DNA of 64,000 bases from Acidovorax sp. 69 (GTDB lineage Bacteria; Pseudomonadota; Gammaproteobacteria; Burkholderiales; Burkholderiaceae_C), in the NCBI RefSeq assembly GCF_002797445.1, contig NZ_PGEP01000001.1, forward strand, positions 1,735,001-1,799,000, in the 5' to 3' direction. Positions 28,353-37,118 of this stretch are shown piece by piece. The first letter of the stretch is position 1. Each line of letters starts with the position of its first letter. The notes beneath the pieces are model-generated. The model was not told the origin of the DNA and did not search any database. It worked only from the letters and a program-made list of their open reading frames with translations. The position numbers and the translations under genes were made by a program.

Positions 28353-29357
28353 ATGAATTCCAAGAACACCGCCACCATTGGTTATGGCCTGCTGCTGCTG
28401 GCCTTGATTGCCGCGCCGTTCCTCGGTGCCTATCCCGTCTTCGTGATGAAGCTCATGTGTTTTGCACTGTTTGCTTCCGCATTCAATCTGTTGCTCGGTT
28501 ACACCGGTCTGCTGTCTTTCGGCCATGCCGCTTTCCTGGGTGGCGCCGCCTACGTGGCCGGACATGCCATCAAGGTCTGGGGCCTCACGCCGGAAGTGGG
28601 CTTGTTGCTGGGTACGGCCGGGGGCGCTTTGCTGGGCCTGTTGTTTGGCTGGCTGGCCATCCGCCGCCAGGGCATCTATTTCTCCATGATCACGCTGGCC
28701 CTGGCGCAGATGCTGTTTTTCGCGTGCCTGCAAGCCAAATTCACCGGGGGTGAAGACGGGCTGCAAGGCGTTCCGCGCGGCAAGCTGTTTGGTGTGATCG
28801 ACCTCCAAAGCGATCTGGTCATGTACTACGTGGCGCTGGTGGTCGTGGTGCTGGCCTTTTTGGTCATTGTGCGCACTATCCACTCACCCTTCGGCCAGGT
28901 GCTCAAGGGCATCAAGGAGAACGAACCCCGCGCCATCTCGCTAGGGTATGACACGCACCGCTTCAAGCTGCTCGCCTTTGTGTTGTCGGCTGCTCTGGCG
29001 GGCCTGGCTGGTTCTCTCAAGACCCTGGTGCTGGGCTTTGCCACGCTGTCGGATGTCCACTGGACGGCCTCGGGCCAGGTCATCCTGATGACGCTGGTGG
29101 GCGGCCTCGGTACGCTGTCTGGCCCGCTCATCGGCTCGGCCGTGGTGGTGCTGCTTGAAAACAAGATCGGCGAATTCGGCAACCTGCTGGCCGCCTTGAC
29201 CAGTGTGGAGTGGTTCAAGACCCTGGGCGAATCGGTCACCATGGTCACGGGCCTGATTTTCGTGATCTGTGTGCTGGCCTTCCGCCGGGGCATCATGGGC
29301 GAAATCATTGCCTGGCTGGCACAGCGCCGTGCAGGTGGCTCCTCCGCCAAACACTGA
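28353..29357 (+). CDS. livM: Branched-chain amino acid ABC permease LivM
   Basis: Second permease of the importer, 334 residues, with about ten helices. NLLLGYTGLLSFGHAAFLGG near residue 46 and the coupling loop RTIHSPFGQVLKGIKENEPR near residue 172 are family landmarks. AAGGGG precedes the start, 12 bases after livH. It ends the operon and is followed by a hairpin terminator. Confidence 0.92.
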   Translation: MNSKNTATIGYGLLLLALIAAPFLGAYPVFVMKLMCFALFASAFNLLLGYTGLLSFGHAAFLGGAAYVAGHAIKVWGLTPEVGLLLGTAGGALLGLLFGWLAIRRQGIYFSMITLALAQMLFFACLQAKFTGGEDGLQGVPRGKLFGVIDLQSDLVMYYVALVVVVLAFLVIVRTIHSPFGQVLKGIKENEPRAISLGYDTHRFKLLAFVLSAALAGLAGSLKTLVLGFATLSDVHWTASGQVILMTLVGGLGTLSGPLIGSAVVVLLENKIGEFGNLLAALTSVEWFKTLGESVTMVTGLIFVICVLAFRRGIMGEIIAWLAQRRAGGSSAKH

Positions 29358-29396
29358 CGTGATGCCGCCCATAGCGGCAGATGTCTGCAATTCAAG

Positions 29397-29430
29397 AACC
29401 GCTGCAGCCTTTACAGGCGCAGCGGTTTTG
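29397..29430. terminator. Terminator between livM and the lipocalin-like gene
   Basis: AACCGCTGC (29397-29405) pairs with GCAGCGGTT (29419-29427), followed by TTT. The right arm overlaps the 3' end of the convergent gene. Confidence 0.55.
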
Positions 29431-30526
29431 CATATCCGGTCATCTCCAGATAGCCCCGCCCCACAGGCTGGCCTGTGTGGTCTGTCAGATCGGAAAGGCC
29501 TTCCCAGTAGATTGCGCCCGTTGATCCGCTGCTGTCCAGCTCCTGGTTGTCCAGCAAGGTGCGAACTTCAAAGACGCCTGCGGGCGTTTGCACCCGCCAC
29601 TGCACCGGGTAGCGCGCGCCACTGCGTGGGCTGGTCCACCAGCGCTGGGGCGTGAACTCCACGGACCGCGCGTCAAACACCTGCACGGGCTGCCCGGGTG
29701 CACGCCACGAGCCCCCTGCCCACAGCGCAGAGCCATCCGCACGCCGCAAGCGAAACGCCGTGAGCGCGCTGCCATCGTGCAGATTGATGCCGATCCAGTC
29801 CCAGCCCAGGGCTTCGGGGTGCAGCAGGGCGTCGCTCCATTCGTGGTCCATCCAGGCACGGCCGGTGCCTGGGGTGATGGCCATGCGTTTGCCTCGCACC
29901 ACCAGGGTGCCGCTCACGGTGAGTTGGGGTTGGCTGTAGTAATAGCTGGCCTGCTCGGCATCTGGTCCCTTGCGCGACAGCCCTTGCTGGCCCTGCAGCA
30001 ACACTGGTTGCGTGCTGTTGAACTGTAGGTCCAGACCGAACTCGGTGCCGGTAATCTGCGTGGTGTATTGGCTGGCCACAAAATCCAGTGCTCCGCGTGG
30101 TGTGTCGCTGCGTTCCAGTGTCCAGTCCTGCAACCGGATGCGGGTATCGGCCTCGCTGGCCTGTGCGACGCCAAACCCCGCACGTGCAATGCGCTGGTCG
30201 TGCAGCAGGCGCTGGCCTTGCACGTCGGAAACGGCGGCATGTGCAAACAGCAGTTGCTTGGCGGCAAACGCCGACTGCAGGCCCTGCGCAGCATCCACGC
30301 GCGAGCGAAAGAACGTGAGCTGAAACCCCCAGGGCTGGCCCTGTGCCTGTACATGGCCGGTGATGTACCACCACTCGGTGCGCAGCTCCGGGTGGCTGCC
30401 GTGGTCGCGTGGAAAGGTCAAGGTGCGTGCGGGCAGCGCTGGTGCCACGCCCGGCCACAGCGCACCCAGCCCGGCTGCGTGCAGGCTGGACCACATCAGC
30501 CACTGGCGGCGTAGGGGGCTGTGCAT
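29411..30526 (-). CDS. AttH-like lipocalin-fold exported protein
   Basis: A 371-residue protein with a signal sequence (about 1-33, WSSLHAAGLGALWPGVAPAL). The body has the features of the AttH / carotenoid 1,2-hydratase-like family: ELRTEWWYITGHVQ near residue 47, MDHEWSDALL near residue 224 and WDWIGINLHDGSALTAFRLR after it. The family binds or hydrates lipophilic molecules, but the substrate here is unknown. The Cds1-like gene lies upstream on the same strand, 40 bases away, so the two may be cotranscribed. No carotenoid genes are in view, so a hydratase role is not supported. Confidence 0.78.
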   Translation of the reverse strand: MHSPLRRQWLMWSSLHAAGLGALWPGVAPALPARTLTFPRDHGSHPELRTEWWYITGHVQAQGQPWGFQLTFFRSRVDAAQGLQSAFAAKQLLFAHAAVSDVQGQRLLHDQRIARAGFGVAQASEADTRIRLQDWTLERSDTPRGALDFVASQYTTQITGTEFGLDLQFNSTQPVLLQGQQGLSRKGPDAEQASYYYSQPQLTVSGTLVVRGKRMAITPGTGRAWMDHEWSDALLHPEALGWDWIGINLHDGSALTAFRLRRADGSALWAGGSWRAPGQPVQVFDARSVEFTPQRWWTSPRSGARYPVQWRVQTPAGVFEVRTLLDNQELDSSGSTGAIYWEGLSDLTDHTGQPVGRGYLEMTGYAKPLRL

Positions 30527-30565
30527 GGTGACCGTACGGGATGGAGCGATGACGGAGCAGGGCGC

Positions 30566-31669
30566 TCAGCCGATCAACGCATCCACTTTCTGCTGCGCCG
30601 CCGAGCAATCGCCAAACGTGCGGTCCACCCACTCGGTGTTGAAGTACGTGGGCAGATAACGCTCGCCCGCATCACACAGCAACGACAGGATGGAGCCGCG
30701 TTCGCCCCGTTCGCGCATTTCGCTGGCCAGCGCCAGCATGGCTACAAAGTTGGTGCCGGTGGAGGGCCCCACGCGCCGCCCCAGCAACTGTGACAGCGCC
30801 CGCATGGCGGCGACCGATTCGCAGTCCGCTACATCCATCATGCGGTCCACCAGGGTGCGGATAAAGCTCGGCTCCACACGCGGGCGCCCAATGCCTTCGA
30901 TGCGCGAGCCCTGTGCAGTGAGCTGAGCATCGCCCGTTCGGTGGTAGGCGCTGAACACCGAGCCTGCCGGGTCGGCCACGCACACCTGCGTGGCATGCCG
31001 CTGGTAGCGCACATAGCGGCCAATGGTGGCGCTGGTGCCGCCCGTGCCTGCACCCACCACGATCCAGCGTGGCACAGGGTGCGGCTCGCGCGCCATCTGC
31101 GTGAACATGCTCTCGGCAATGTTGTTGTTGCCGCGCCAATCGGTGGCGCGCTCGGCATACGTGAACTGGTCCATGTAGTGGCCGCCCGTCTCCTCTGCAA
31201 TCGCACGGGCTGCGTCATACACCGCGCCCGCGCTGTCGACAAAATGGCAACGCCCGCCGTGAAACTCGATCTGCGCGATCTTTTCTGGCGACGTGCTGCG
31301 CGGCATCACCGCCACAAACGGCAGCCCCAGCAGCCGCGCAAAGTAGGCCTCGCTCACTGCCGTAGAGCCGCTGGAGGATTCGACGATGGTCGAGCCCTCA
31401 TGCACCCAGCCATTGCACAGCGCGTACAAAAACAGCGACCGCGCCAGCCGGTGCTTCAGGCTGCCCGTGGGGTGGGTGGATTCGTCCTTGAGGTACAAGT
31501 CAATGCCATGCGCTGCAAACGTGGGCAGCCGCAGCGGGATCAGGTGCGTGTCGGCACTGCGCTGGTAGTCGGCTTCGATGCGGGCGATGGCTTCGTGGAG
31601 CCAGGGGGAGGGGAGGGGCATGGAGGTATGTGGGTGCTGATGGGACTGGTAGTTGGGCTTTTCAGACAT
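30566..31669 (-). CDS. PLP-dependent cysteine synthase-family enzyme, Cds1-like
   Basis: Fold type II PLP enzyme of 367 residues. [20 protein letters not shown] near residue 61 contains the PLP lysine; [20 protein letters not shown] binds the phosphate and substrate; [14 protein letters not shown] is the glycine loop. The closest match I recall is Cds1, the cysteine desulfhydrase of mycobacteria, which releases sulfide, pyruvate and ammonia. A cysteine or cystathionine synthase role is the alternative. ATG 31669 is taken as start; an internal ATG at 31621 is possible. It lies between the lipocalin-like gene and an A/T-rich orphan gene. Confidence 0.8.
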   Translation of the reverse strand: MSEKPNYQSHQHPHTSMPLPSPWLHEAIARIEADYQRSADTHLIPLRLPTFAAHGIDLYLKDESTHPTGSLKHRLARSLFLYALCNGWVHEGSTIVESSSGSTAVSEAYFARLLGLPFVAVMPRSTSPEKIAQIEFHGGRCHFVDSAGAVYDAARAIAEETGGHYMDQFTYAERATDWRGNNNIAESMFTQMAREPHPVPRWIVVGAGTGGTSATIGRYVRYQRHATQVCVADPAGSVFSAYHRTGDAQLTAQGSRIEGIGRPRVEPSFIRTLVDRMMDVADCESVAAMRALSQLLGRRVGPSTGTNFVAMLALASEMRERGERGSILSLLCDAGERYLPTYFNTEWVDRTFGDCSAAQQKVDALIG

Positions 31670-31698
31670 GTCTTGCTTGGGGCAAGTTGAACCTGAGC

Positions 31699-32592
31699 TT
31701 ACCGATGCCAGCGCTCTGAGGGGACTTCCCGTTTGAATAGATAGCCCTCATTGCAGGTTTCGTAGGTGATGAGCCCTATGTTCAGCATGAAAAGCTTTTC
31801 GTGCCAGGCCGCTTCTGTGTTTCCCGCTTTCGGGAGCACGATGGTTTTGTGGCTCGGCCCTGTCTCCAGCTCATACAGATGGAGTTGCCCCAGTGCACAG
31901 TACACATCGGCATTGCCAGAGTCCGTCTTCACTTCGAAAAGTTCGGGATTCAACTCTGAGTTGTATGCGTGTAAGTCGTGCCAGCCAAGGATGTTGTCTA
32001 GGTTGCTGTAGCCCTGGGTGGAACTCAGCCAGGCAGCGAGGCTGTTCACTATTGCTCCGTGAGTGCGCTGGGCGGAGTAGGCGCCTGGCTGAACTAATGC
32101 GCGATCTCCGCAGTGCTCTGGGTCAAATCCGCGCCTTGGGCGCTTGTCGGCTGGCAGGAGCCACTGAGGAACCTGCGGATCAAGGGCGTGATCTCGATCA
32201 ATGTAGGTTGCCAGATTGCCAGGCGTTGTACCCAGGAAGCTGGTAACCCCAGGGGCCTGCATGAACCCAATGAACTGGAATGGACCCTTGACTTGAAGAG
32301 TCCATCGGCCGTCGATGTCTCGGCGGTTTATCTTCCCAGAACTTGTGCCCAGGGCGCGTCCAGCCCAGACTTCAACACGATTCCCCTCGGCAGAGTCAAG
32401 CAACACAACGACGCCACCAAACTCCCGTTCTTCGCTGATTGGCCACCACCCAGTCTGTCCGTTTGGCAACCAAGCCACGTTGCGTTCGTAGACCTCCTCG
32501 TACTCACGCTTACACCGAACTACGATGACTCGGGTAACGCGGTTCATCAGTTCCGTTTGAAAGAGGTCTTGTATGGACTTCAGAGATTGCAT
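31699..32592 (-). CDS. Orphan protein with possible PD-(D/E)XK nuclease domain
   Basis: A 297-residue protein I do not recognise. The start follows GGGAG. Residues 16-125 look beta-rich with many Trp and Val ([55 protein letters not shown]). From about 180 there is [13 protein letters not shown], an HDLHAYN segment, then [20 protein letters not shown] and LHLYE. An Asp, an E-V-K triplet at the end of a strand and a downstream Gln on a helix match the PD-(D/E)XK nuclease pattern. The gene is visibly richer in A/T than both neighbours, which suggests transfer. A modification-sensing nuclease is one possibility; this is inference. Confidence 0.6.
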   Translation of the reverse strand: MQSLKSIQDLFQTELMNRVTRVIVVRCKREYEEVYERNVAWLPNGQTGWWPISEEREFGGVVVLLDSAEGNRVEVWAGRALGTSSGKINRRDIDGRWTLQVKGPFQFIGFMQAPGVTSFLGTTPGNLATYIDRDHALDPQVPQWLLPADKRPRRGFDPEHCGDRALVQPGAYSAQRTHGAIVNSLAAWLSSTQGYSNLDNILGWHDLHAYNSELNPELFEVKTDSGNADVYCALGQLHLYELETGPSHKTIVLPKAGNTEAAWHEKLFMLNIGLITYETCNEGYLFKREVPSERWHR

Positions 32593-32780
32593 GAGTTACT
32601 CCCAAATGCTGGTTCGACCAGCGGGTGATGTATTTTTTACTGCGCTTTTGTAGCGGCCTGCGCAGTCGGTCTCTCATCTGGGCGGTAGTGACTTTTAGGA
32701 GGAGCCGAGCTAACTTGGGAGAACCCGCGTGGCCAGAATATGTGCGTTGATGAGTCGTAGCCAAAGCGTGTGCGACGCTT

Positions 32781-35435
32781 CTACCAATCCTCCTTCACCG
32801 CCATCACCGCATCTTGCCCCGCCGCCGCCCGCCCCGCCAGCCACGCGGTGGTCGTGCCCGACACAACAACGGCAGCGCACAGTGCGAGCAATCTCCCCCC
32901 AGGCACCGCCAAATCCATCGTCCAATGAAAACTCTGCGGGTTGACCACGTGCACCAGCACGACCGACACGGCCAGCCCCAGCAGTACGCCCGCAGCCGCA
33001 CCCACCGCCGTCCACGCCGCGCCTTCGCCAGCCACCACGGCCAGGATCTGCCGCCGCGTGAGGCCCAGGTGGGCCAGCAGGCCAAACTCTTTGCGTCGGG
33101 CCAGCACCTGGGCGCTGAAGCTGGCGGCTACGCCAAACAGGCCGATGCCGATGGCCACGGCCTGTAGCCAGTAGGTGACGGCGAAGCTGCGGTCGAAGAT
33201 GCGCAGCGAGCGTTCGCGAATGGCGCTGGAGGAGGTGAACTCCACCAGGGCCTCGCTATCGCCGCTGCGTGATCCTGCAGGCGTGGGTGGGCGGCTGGCG
33301 TGTACCGCCGCCAGCGCACGAATCGACGCCTGCAGGGCGGCGATGTCGGCGCCATCGCTGGGCCAAAGTGCCAGGTCGCTGGTGCGGGCGTCGCCGGTCA
33401 GGCGCAGCCACACGGCGCGGTCCATCACCACGGCGCCGGTTTGCCGGGCGTAGTCCCGCCAGATGCCTGCTATGTAAAAGATAGCTGGTGGCGCTTTATT
33501 AGTCTGCACTTGAGGGCTAAAAGCCTTGGAAAGTGCGGGCCACTCCATGCCAGGGTGCAGACCATACAGGTCCACCACCGCCTCGCTGATATACACGCCG
33601 GTGCGGCCTGTGGGCACCGGCAGGGCCTCGCCCACCAGGGGCAAGCCCTGCGCCGGGTCGTCACCCAGCGGGCGGCTCAGCACCGTCAGGGCGGGTTGGG
33701 TGGGTGACAACTGCAGCGGGCTGGCACGCAGTGCCTGCACGCGGTCCAGGCCCGGCAGCTGGCCGACGGCTTCGGCAAAGCCAGCGGGCAGCAATGCGGC
33801 GTCGGTGCCGCCCGCGCTAATGGCAGATCGCACATACAGCGGCGACGGCAGCACGGCGTCGAGCCACTGCGTGACCGAGCCTCGAAAGCTGGACACCATC
33901 ACCGTCAGGGCTACGGCCAGGCTGAGGGACGCCACCACGCCGCCCACGGCAATGGCTGCGCTGCCGCGCATGCGCCGTGCGCGCTCCAGCGCCAGCAATG
34001 GCAGCACATGCCGGGCGGCCAGGGGTTGCAGCCACGCTAGCCACCGTGCCATGCCCCAAGGCAACAGGGCGATGCCGCCGACCAGCAGCAGCGCAATGGC
34101 TACGTACGCGGCCAGTGGGATGCCAAAAATGGGTGGGGCGCCTGTCAATATTGCCCCGGCAGCTATCAAAACGATACCAATCGTGCCTTGGTCCGCCTGG
34201 CTGGCGGCGGTGCCCAGGCCTTTGAGGGTTTGGGCAGGGGGCAAGGTCTGCGCGGCGTGGGCGGGCCACCAGCCGCCCACCAGCGCTGCTGCCACACCCA
34301 GTGCGCCGTAGACCAACGCGGCGGGTGCGCTCCACTGCAGCGCAGGCCGCACGCCCGCAAAGTAGCCGCCCCCCAGGTCGCCGCCCAGCAGTTGCAGCGC
34401 CGTGGCCGCCAGCGCAGTCCCCAAGGCAATGCCGAGCGCGCTGCCCACCAGCCCCAGCGCTGCCGATTCGGCCAGCACCAGCATCAGGCGCTGGCGGGGT
34501 GTGGCACCCAGCACGGCCAGCAGCGCAAACTGCGGCCCGCGCTGCGCCACGCTGAGCGCGAGCACCGAAAACACCAAAAACGCCCCGGTGAACAGTGCCA
34601 CCAGGGCCAGCACCGTGAGGTTGACCCGGTAGGCGCGCGACAGGTTGCTGATGCGTTGGGCCGCATCGCCGGGCTGCGCCAGCACCAGGTTGGCAGGCCC
34701 GCCTGGCTGTGCGCGCAGGGCGCTCTCCCACGCGCCGCGATTTGTGCCGGGTTGCAGCAACAGGTCGATGCGGCTGAGTTCACCCGCGCGGCCAAACAGG
34801 TCTTGCGCAGCGCCTATGTCCATCACCGCCAGCGGTGCGCCGCCAGCCGCCACGGTGCCCGCCACCTTTACTGAAAGGGCCTGCTGCAACCCGGTATGCA
34901 GCGTGAGCCGGGGCAACGGTGAAGGTGCAGTGGTGGACAGGCCCAGTGCCTGCAGCGCCGCCGTGTTGAGAAACACCGTGGCCGGAGCGAAGAGGGCGAA
35001 GCGGTCTGCAGTGTCCCAGGGGCGCGGCATCAGGGCAGGGGCCATGGTGGGCAGCAGCAAAGCATCGGCGCCCAGCACACGGATGGTGGTGCGCTGCGCA
35101 GGGGGCGGCGGCTGCGCACCGACAGCGTCTGCGCTGTAGGCCTGCATCACCGCCGACACCTCCAGCCACGGGCTGGCGCGGGCCACCTGCGGGTCGGTGG
35201 CCAGGCGCCCGTACAGCGCCTCTGGCAGGGTGCCTCGCATGGCCCGCAGCTCCAGGTCTGGCTGGCCATTGACGGAGCGCACGGCCTGCGAGAACTCGTC
35301 CAGCGCGGAGGCGTTGATGACATGCACCGCAAACGCCAGCGCCACGCCCAGCATCACGGCCGCCACCGCCGCAGCGCTGCGCCAGGGGTGGTGGCGCAGG
35401 TCCTGCCAGGAGAAAGTGCGAAGCAGTGCGAGCAT
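32781..35435 (-). CDS. ABC transporter permease, FtsX/MacB type (YbbP-like)
   Basis: Inner-membrane protein of 884 residues with a signal-anchor-like first helix (residues 18-42), a large periplasmic region, a first FtsX-like four-helix block around 275-420, a further helix pair, a second periplasmic region and a last FtsX-like block around 755-875. This double layout matches YbbP or LolE-like permeases that move lipids or lipoproteins rather than import solutes. The partner ATPase gene lies 22 bases upstream. Residues about 638-656 (SKAFSPQVQTNKAPPAIFYI) are encoded by a hairpin repeat, and a second half-copy sits near 34158. Confidence 0.88.
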   Translation of the reverse strand: MLALLRTFSWQDLRHHPWRSAAAVAAVMLGVALAFAVHVINASALDEFSQAVRSVNGQPDLELRAMRGTLPEALYGRLATDPQVARASPWLEVSAVMQAYSADAVGAQPPPPAQRTTIRVLGADALLLPTMAPALMPRPWDTADRFALFAPATVFLNTAALQALGLSTTAPSPLPRLTLHTGLQQALSVKVAGTVAAGGAPLAVMDIGAAQDLFGRAGELSRIDLLLQPGTNRGAWESALRAQPGGPANLVLAQPGDAAQRISNLSRAYRVNLTVLALVALFTGAFLVFSVLALSVAQRGPQFALLAVLGATPRQRLMLVLAESAALGLVGSALGIALGTALAATALQLLGGDLGGGYFAGVRPALQWSAPAALVYGALGVAAALVGGWWPAHAAQTLPPAQTLKGLGTAASQADQGTIGIVLIAAGAILTGAPPIFGIPLAAYVAIALLLVGGIALLPWGMARWLAWLQPLAARHVLPLLALERARRMRGSAAIAVGGVVASLSLAVALTVMVSSFRGSVTQWLDAVLPSPLYVRSAISAGGTDAALLPAGFAEAVGQLPGLDRVQALRASPLQLSPTQPALTVLSRPLGDDPAQGLPLVGEALPVPTGRTGVYISEAVVDLYGLHPGMEWPALSKAFSPQVQTNKAPPAIFYIAGIWRDYARQTGAVVMDRAVWLRLTGDARTSDLALWPSDGADIAALQASIRALAAVHASRPPTPAGSRSGDSEALVEFTSSSAIRERSLRIFDRSFAVTYWLQAVAIGIGLFGVAASFSAQVLARRKEFGLLAHLGLTRRQILAVVAGEGAAWTAVGAAAGVLLGLAVSVVLVHVVNPQSFHWTMDLAVPGGRLLALCAAVVVSGTTTAWLAGRAAAGQDAVMAVKEDW
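33468..33522. repeat. Hairpin repeat inside the ABC permease gene
   Basis: The stretch TGCTATGTAAAAGATAGCTG to GAGGGCTAAAA belongs to the GCGCTT repeat family and is translated in frame in the second periplasmic region. A half copy (GGCAGCTATCAAAACGATAC) lies at 34158-34180 in the same gene. Confidence 0.6.
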
Positions 35436-35457
35436 GGGCCGCCGCAGCGTGTGCTGT

Positions 35458-36108
35458 TTACCCGGCGATGCCGTCGGCGGTCAGCCGCAACACGCGGTCT
35501 GCCCGCGCCGCTGCCGCATCCGAGTGCGTCACCAGCACCAGCGATGCGCCGTGCTCGCGGGTCTGTGCCAGCAGCAGGTCCATCACGCGCGCGGCGGTGG
35601 TGGGGTCGAGGTTGCCGGTGGGCTCATCGGCCAGCAGCAGGGCGGGGCGGTGCACCAGGGCGCGGGCAATGGCCACGCGTTGCAATTGGCCACCGCTGAG
35701 CTGTTGCGGCAGCCGCTCGCCCAGGTCTGCCAGGCCCACCGCGTCCAGCATCTGCTGCACGCGGGCCGCGTTGTTCTGGCCCAGCAGCATCAGCGGCAGG
35801 GCCACGTTTTGGGCCACGTCCAGATGCGGCAACACATGGAAGGCCTGAAACACAAAACCGACTTGTGCGCGTCGCCACAGTGCCCGCGCCGTATCGTTCA
35901 GTTGGCCCAGGTCGGTGGTGCCGTGGGTGATGTGCCCGGTGTCCCAGGTATCCAGGCCCGCCAGGCAGTTGAGCAGCGTGGACTTGCCCACGCCCGAATC
36001 GCCCACGATGGCCACGAACTCGCCGGGCGCCACGGTGAACTGCACATTCGCAAACACCGGCGTGCTGCCGTAGTGTTTGCCCAGGCCGTCCACGCGCAGC
36101 AGCTTCAT
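35458..36108 (-). CDS. ABC transporter ATPase, LolD/YbbA type
   Basis: Cytosolic ATPase of 216 residues serving the FtsX-type permease encoded next to it. Walker [18 protein letters not shown] near residue 36, Q-loop [13 protein letters not shown], signature [15 protein letters not shown] near residue 137 and Walker [13 protein letters not shown] near residue 157 are all intact. The D-loop with TGNLDP is the mark of the LolD/MacB/YbbA branch. It overlaps miaA by four bases, so the two are cotranslated. Confidence 0.93.
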   Translation of the reverse strand: MKLLRVDGLGKHYGSTPVFANVQFTVAPGEFVAIVGDSGVGKSTLLNCLAGLDTWDTGHITHGTTDLGQLNDTARALWRRAQVGFVFQAFHVLPHLDVAQNVALPLMLLGQNNAARVQQMLDAVGLADLGERLPQQLSGGQLQRVAIARALVHRPALLLADEPTGNLDPTTAARVMDLLLAQTREHGASLVLVTHSDAAAARADRVLRLTADGIAG

Positions 36109-37118
36109 GGCGCGCGCTGCTCCAGGCGCTGCAGCACGGCCTGCACCAGGTGGGCCACGGCGTGGGGCTGGTCGCAGGCGATGGTGTGGCGCTGCGGCAT
36201 GCTGCGCAGCCAGGTGATCTGGCGCTTGGCCAGCTGTCGTGTGGCCACAATGCCGCGCTCGCGCAAGAAGGCCATATTCAACGGAGTGCCCGCCGGGCGG
36301 CTGGCCTGGAAGTCCAGCTCTTCCCAGGCCTGGCGGTAGCCTACGCAGCGCATCGAAGGCAGGTCGGGGTGCAGGTCGCCGCGCGCGCGCAGGGCCAACA
36401 CTTCGTCGATGAAGCCGCCGGCGAGCATGGTGTCAAAGCGCAGTGCGATGCGCTCGTGTAGCCAGGCTCGGTCGCCAGGTTCCAAAGAAAAAAGGGCGCT
36501 AGCGCCGGTGGTGTTTGCGCTGACCGCTACTTTTTTAATAGTGTGAAAGCTTGACAGCGGCTGGCCGGACACATGCCACACCTCCAGCGCGCGCTGGATG
36601 CGCTGGCTGTCGCCGGGGGCGAGGCGGGCGGCGGTCACTGGGTCCACGCGCGCCAGTTCGGCATGCAGTGCGGGCCAGCCCTCCTCGGCCGCCTGGGCTT
36701 CGAGCCGTGCGCGCACCTCGGGGTCGGCGGCGGGCATGTCGTCGATGCCGTCGAACAGTGCCTTGAAGTACAGCATGGTGCCGCCCACCAGCAGGGGCAG
36801 TGCGCCACGCGCGCGGATCTCGGCAATGAGCCGCGTAGCGTCTTGCACAAACTCGGCGGCGCTGTATGGTTGCAGCGGGTCTCGAATGTCAATCAGGTGG
36901 TGCGGCACGGCGGCAAGCTCCGCCTCCGTAGGTTTGGCAGTGCCAATGTCCATGCCCCGGTACACCAGGGCCGAGTCCACACTGATGATCTCGACCGGCA
37001 TGCCTTGTTTGCCCAGCACGGCAGCCAGCGCCAGTGCACCGGCGGTCTTTCCGGTCGCCGTGGGGCCTGCCAAGGCGATGGTGGGCAGGGTGTCAGCTTT
37101 GCTCACGGGGCGCTCCAA
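36105..37118 (-). CDS. miaA: tRNA dimethylallyltransferase
   Basis: Adds a dimethylallyl group to A37 of tRNAs that read codons beginning with U. The 337 residues contain the P-loop GPTATGKTA near residue 18, the catalytic stretch [19 protein letters not shown] with the conserved Asp and Thr, HHLIDIRDP, and the tRNA-binding [12 protein letters not shown] near the C-terminus. Residues about 192-211 ([17 protein letters not shown]) come from a hairpin repeat inserted in frame. Its start lies 26 bases inside the MFS gene and its stop overlaps the ATPase gene. Confidence 0.95.
   Translation of the reverse strand: MERPVSKADTLPTIALAGPTATGKTAGALALAAVLGKQGMPVEIISVDSALVYRGMDIGTAKPTEAELAAVPHHLIDIRDPLQPYSAAEFVQDATRLIAEIRARGALPLLVGGTMLYFKALFDGIDDMPAADPEVRARLEAQAAEEGWPALHAELARVDPVTAARLAPGDSQRIQRALEVWHVSGQPLSSFHTIKKVAVSANTTGASALFSLEPGDRAWLHERIALRFDTMLAGGFIDEVLALRARGDLHPDLPSMRCVGYRQAWEELDFQASRPAGTPLNMAFLRERGIVATRQLAKRQITWLRSMPQRHTIACDQPHAVAHLVQAVLQRLEQRAP
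36486..36543. repeat. Hairpin repeat inside miaA
   Basis: From AAAAAAGGGCGCTAGCGCC to GACCGCTACTTTTTTAATAG, a member of the GCGCTT family read in frame within miaA. Confidence 0.6.
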
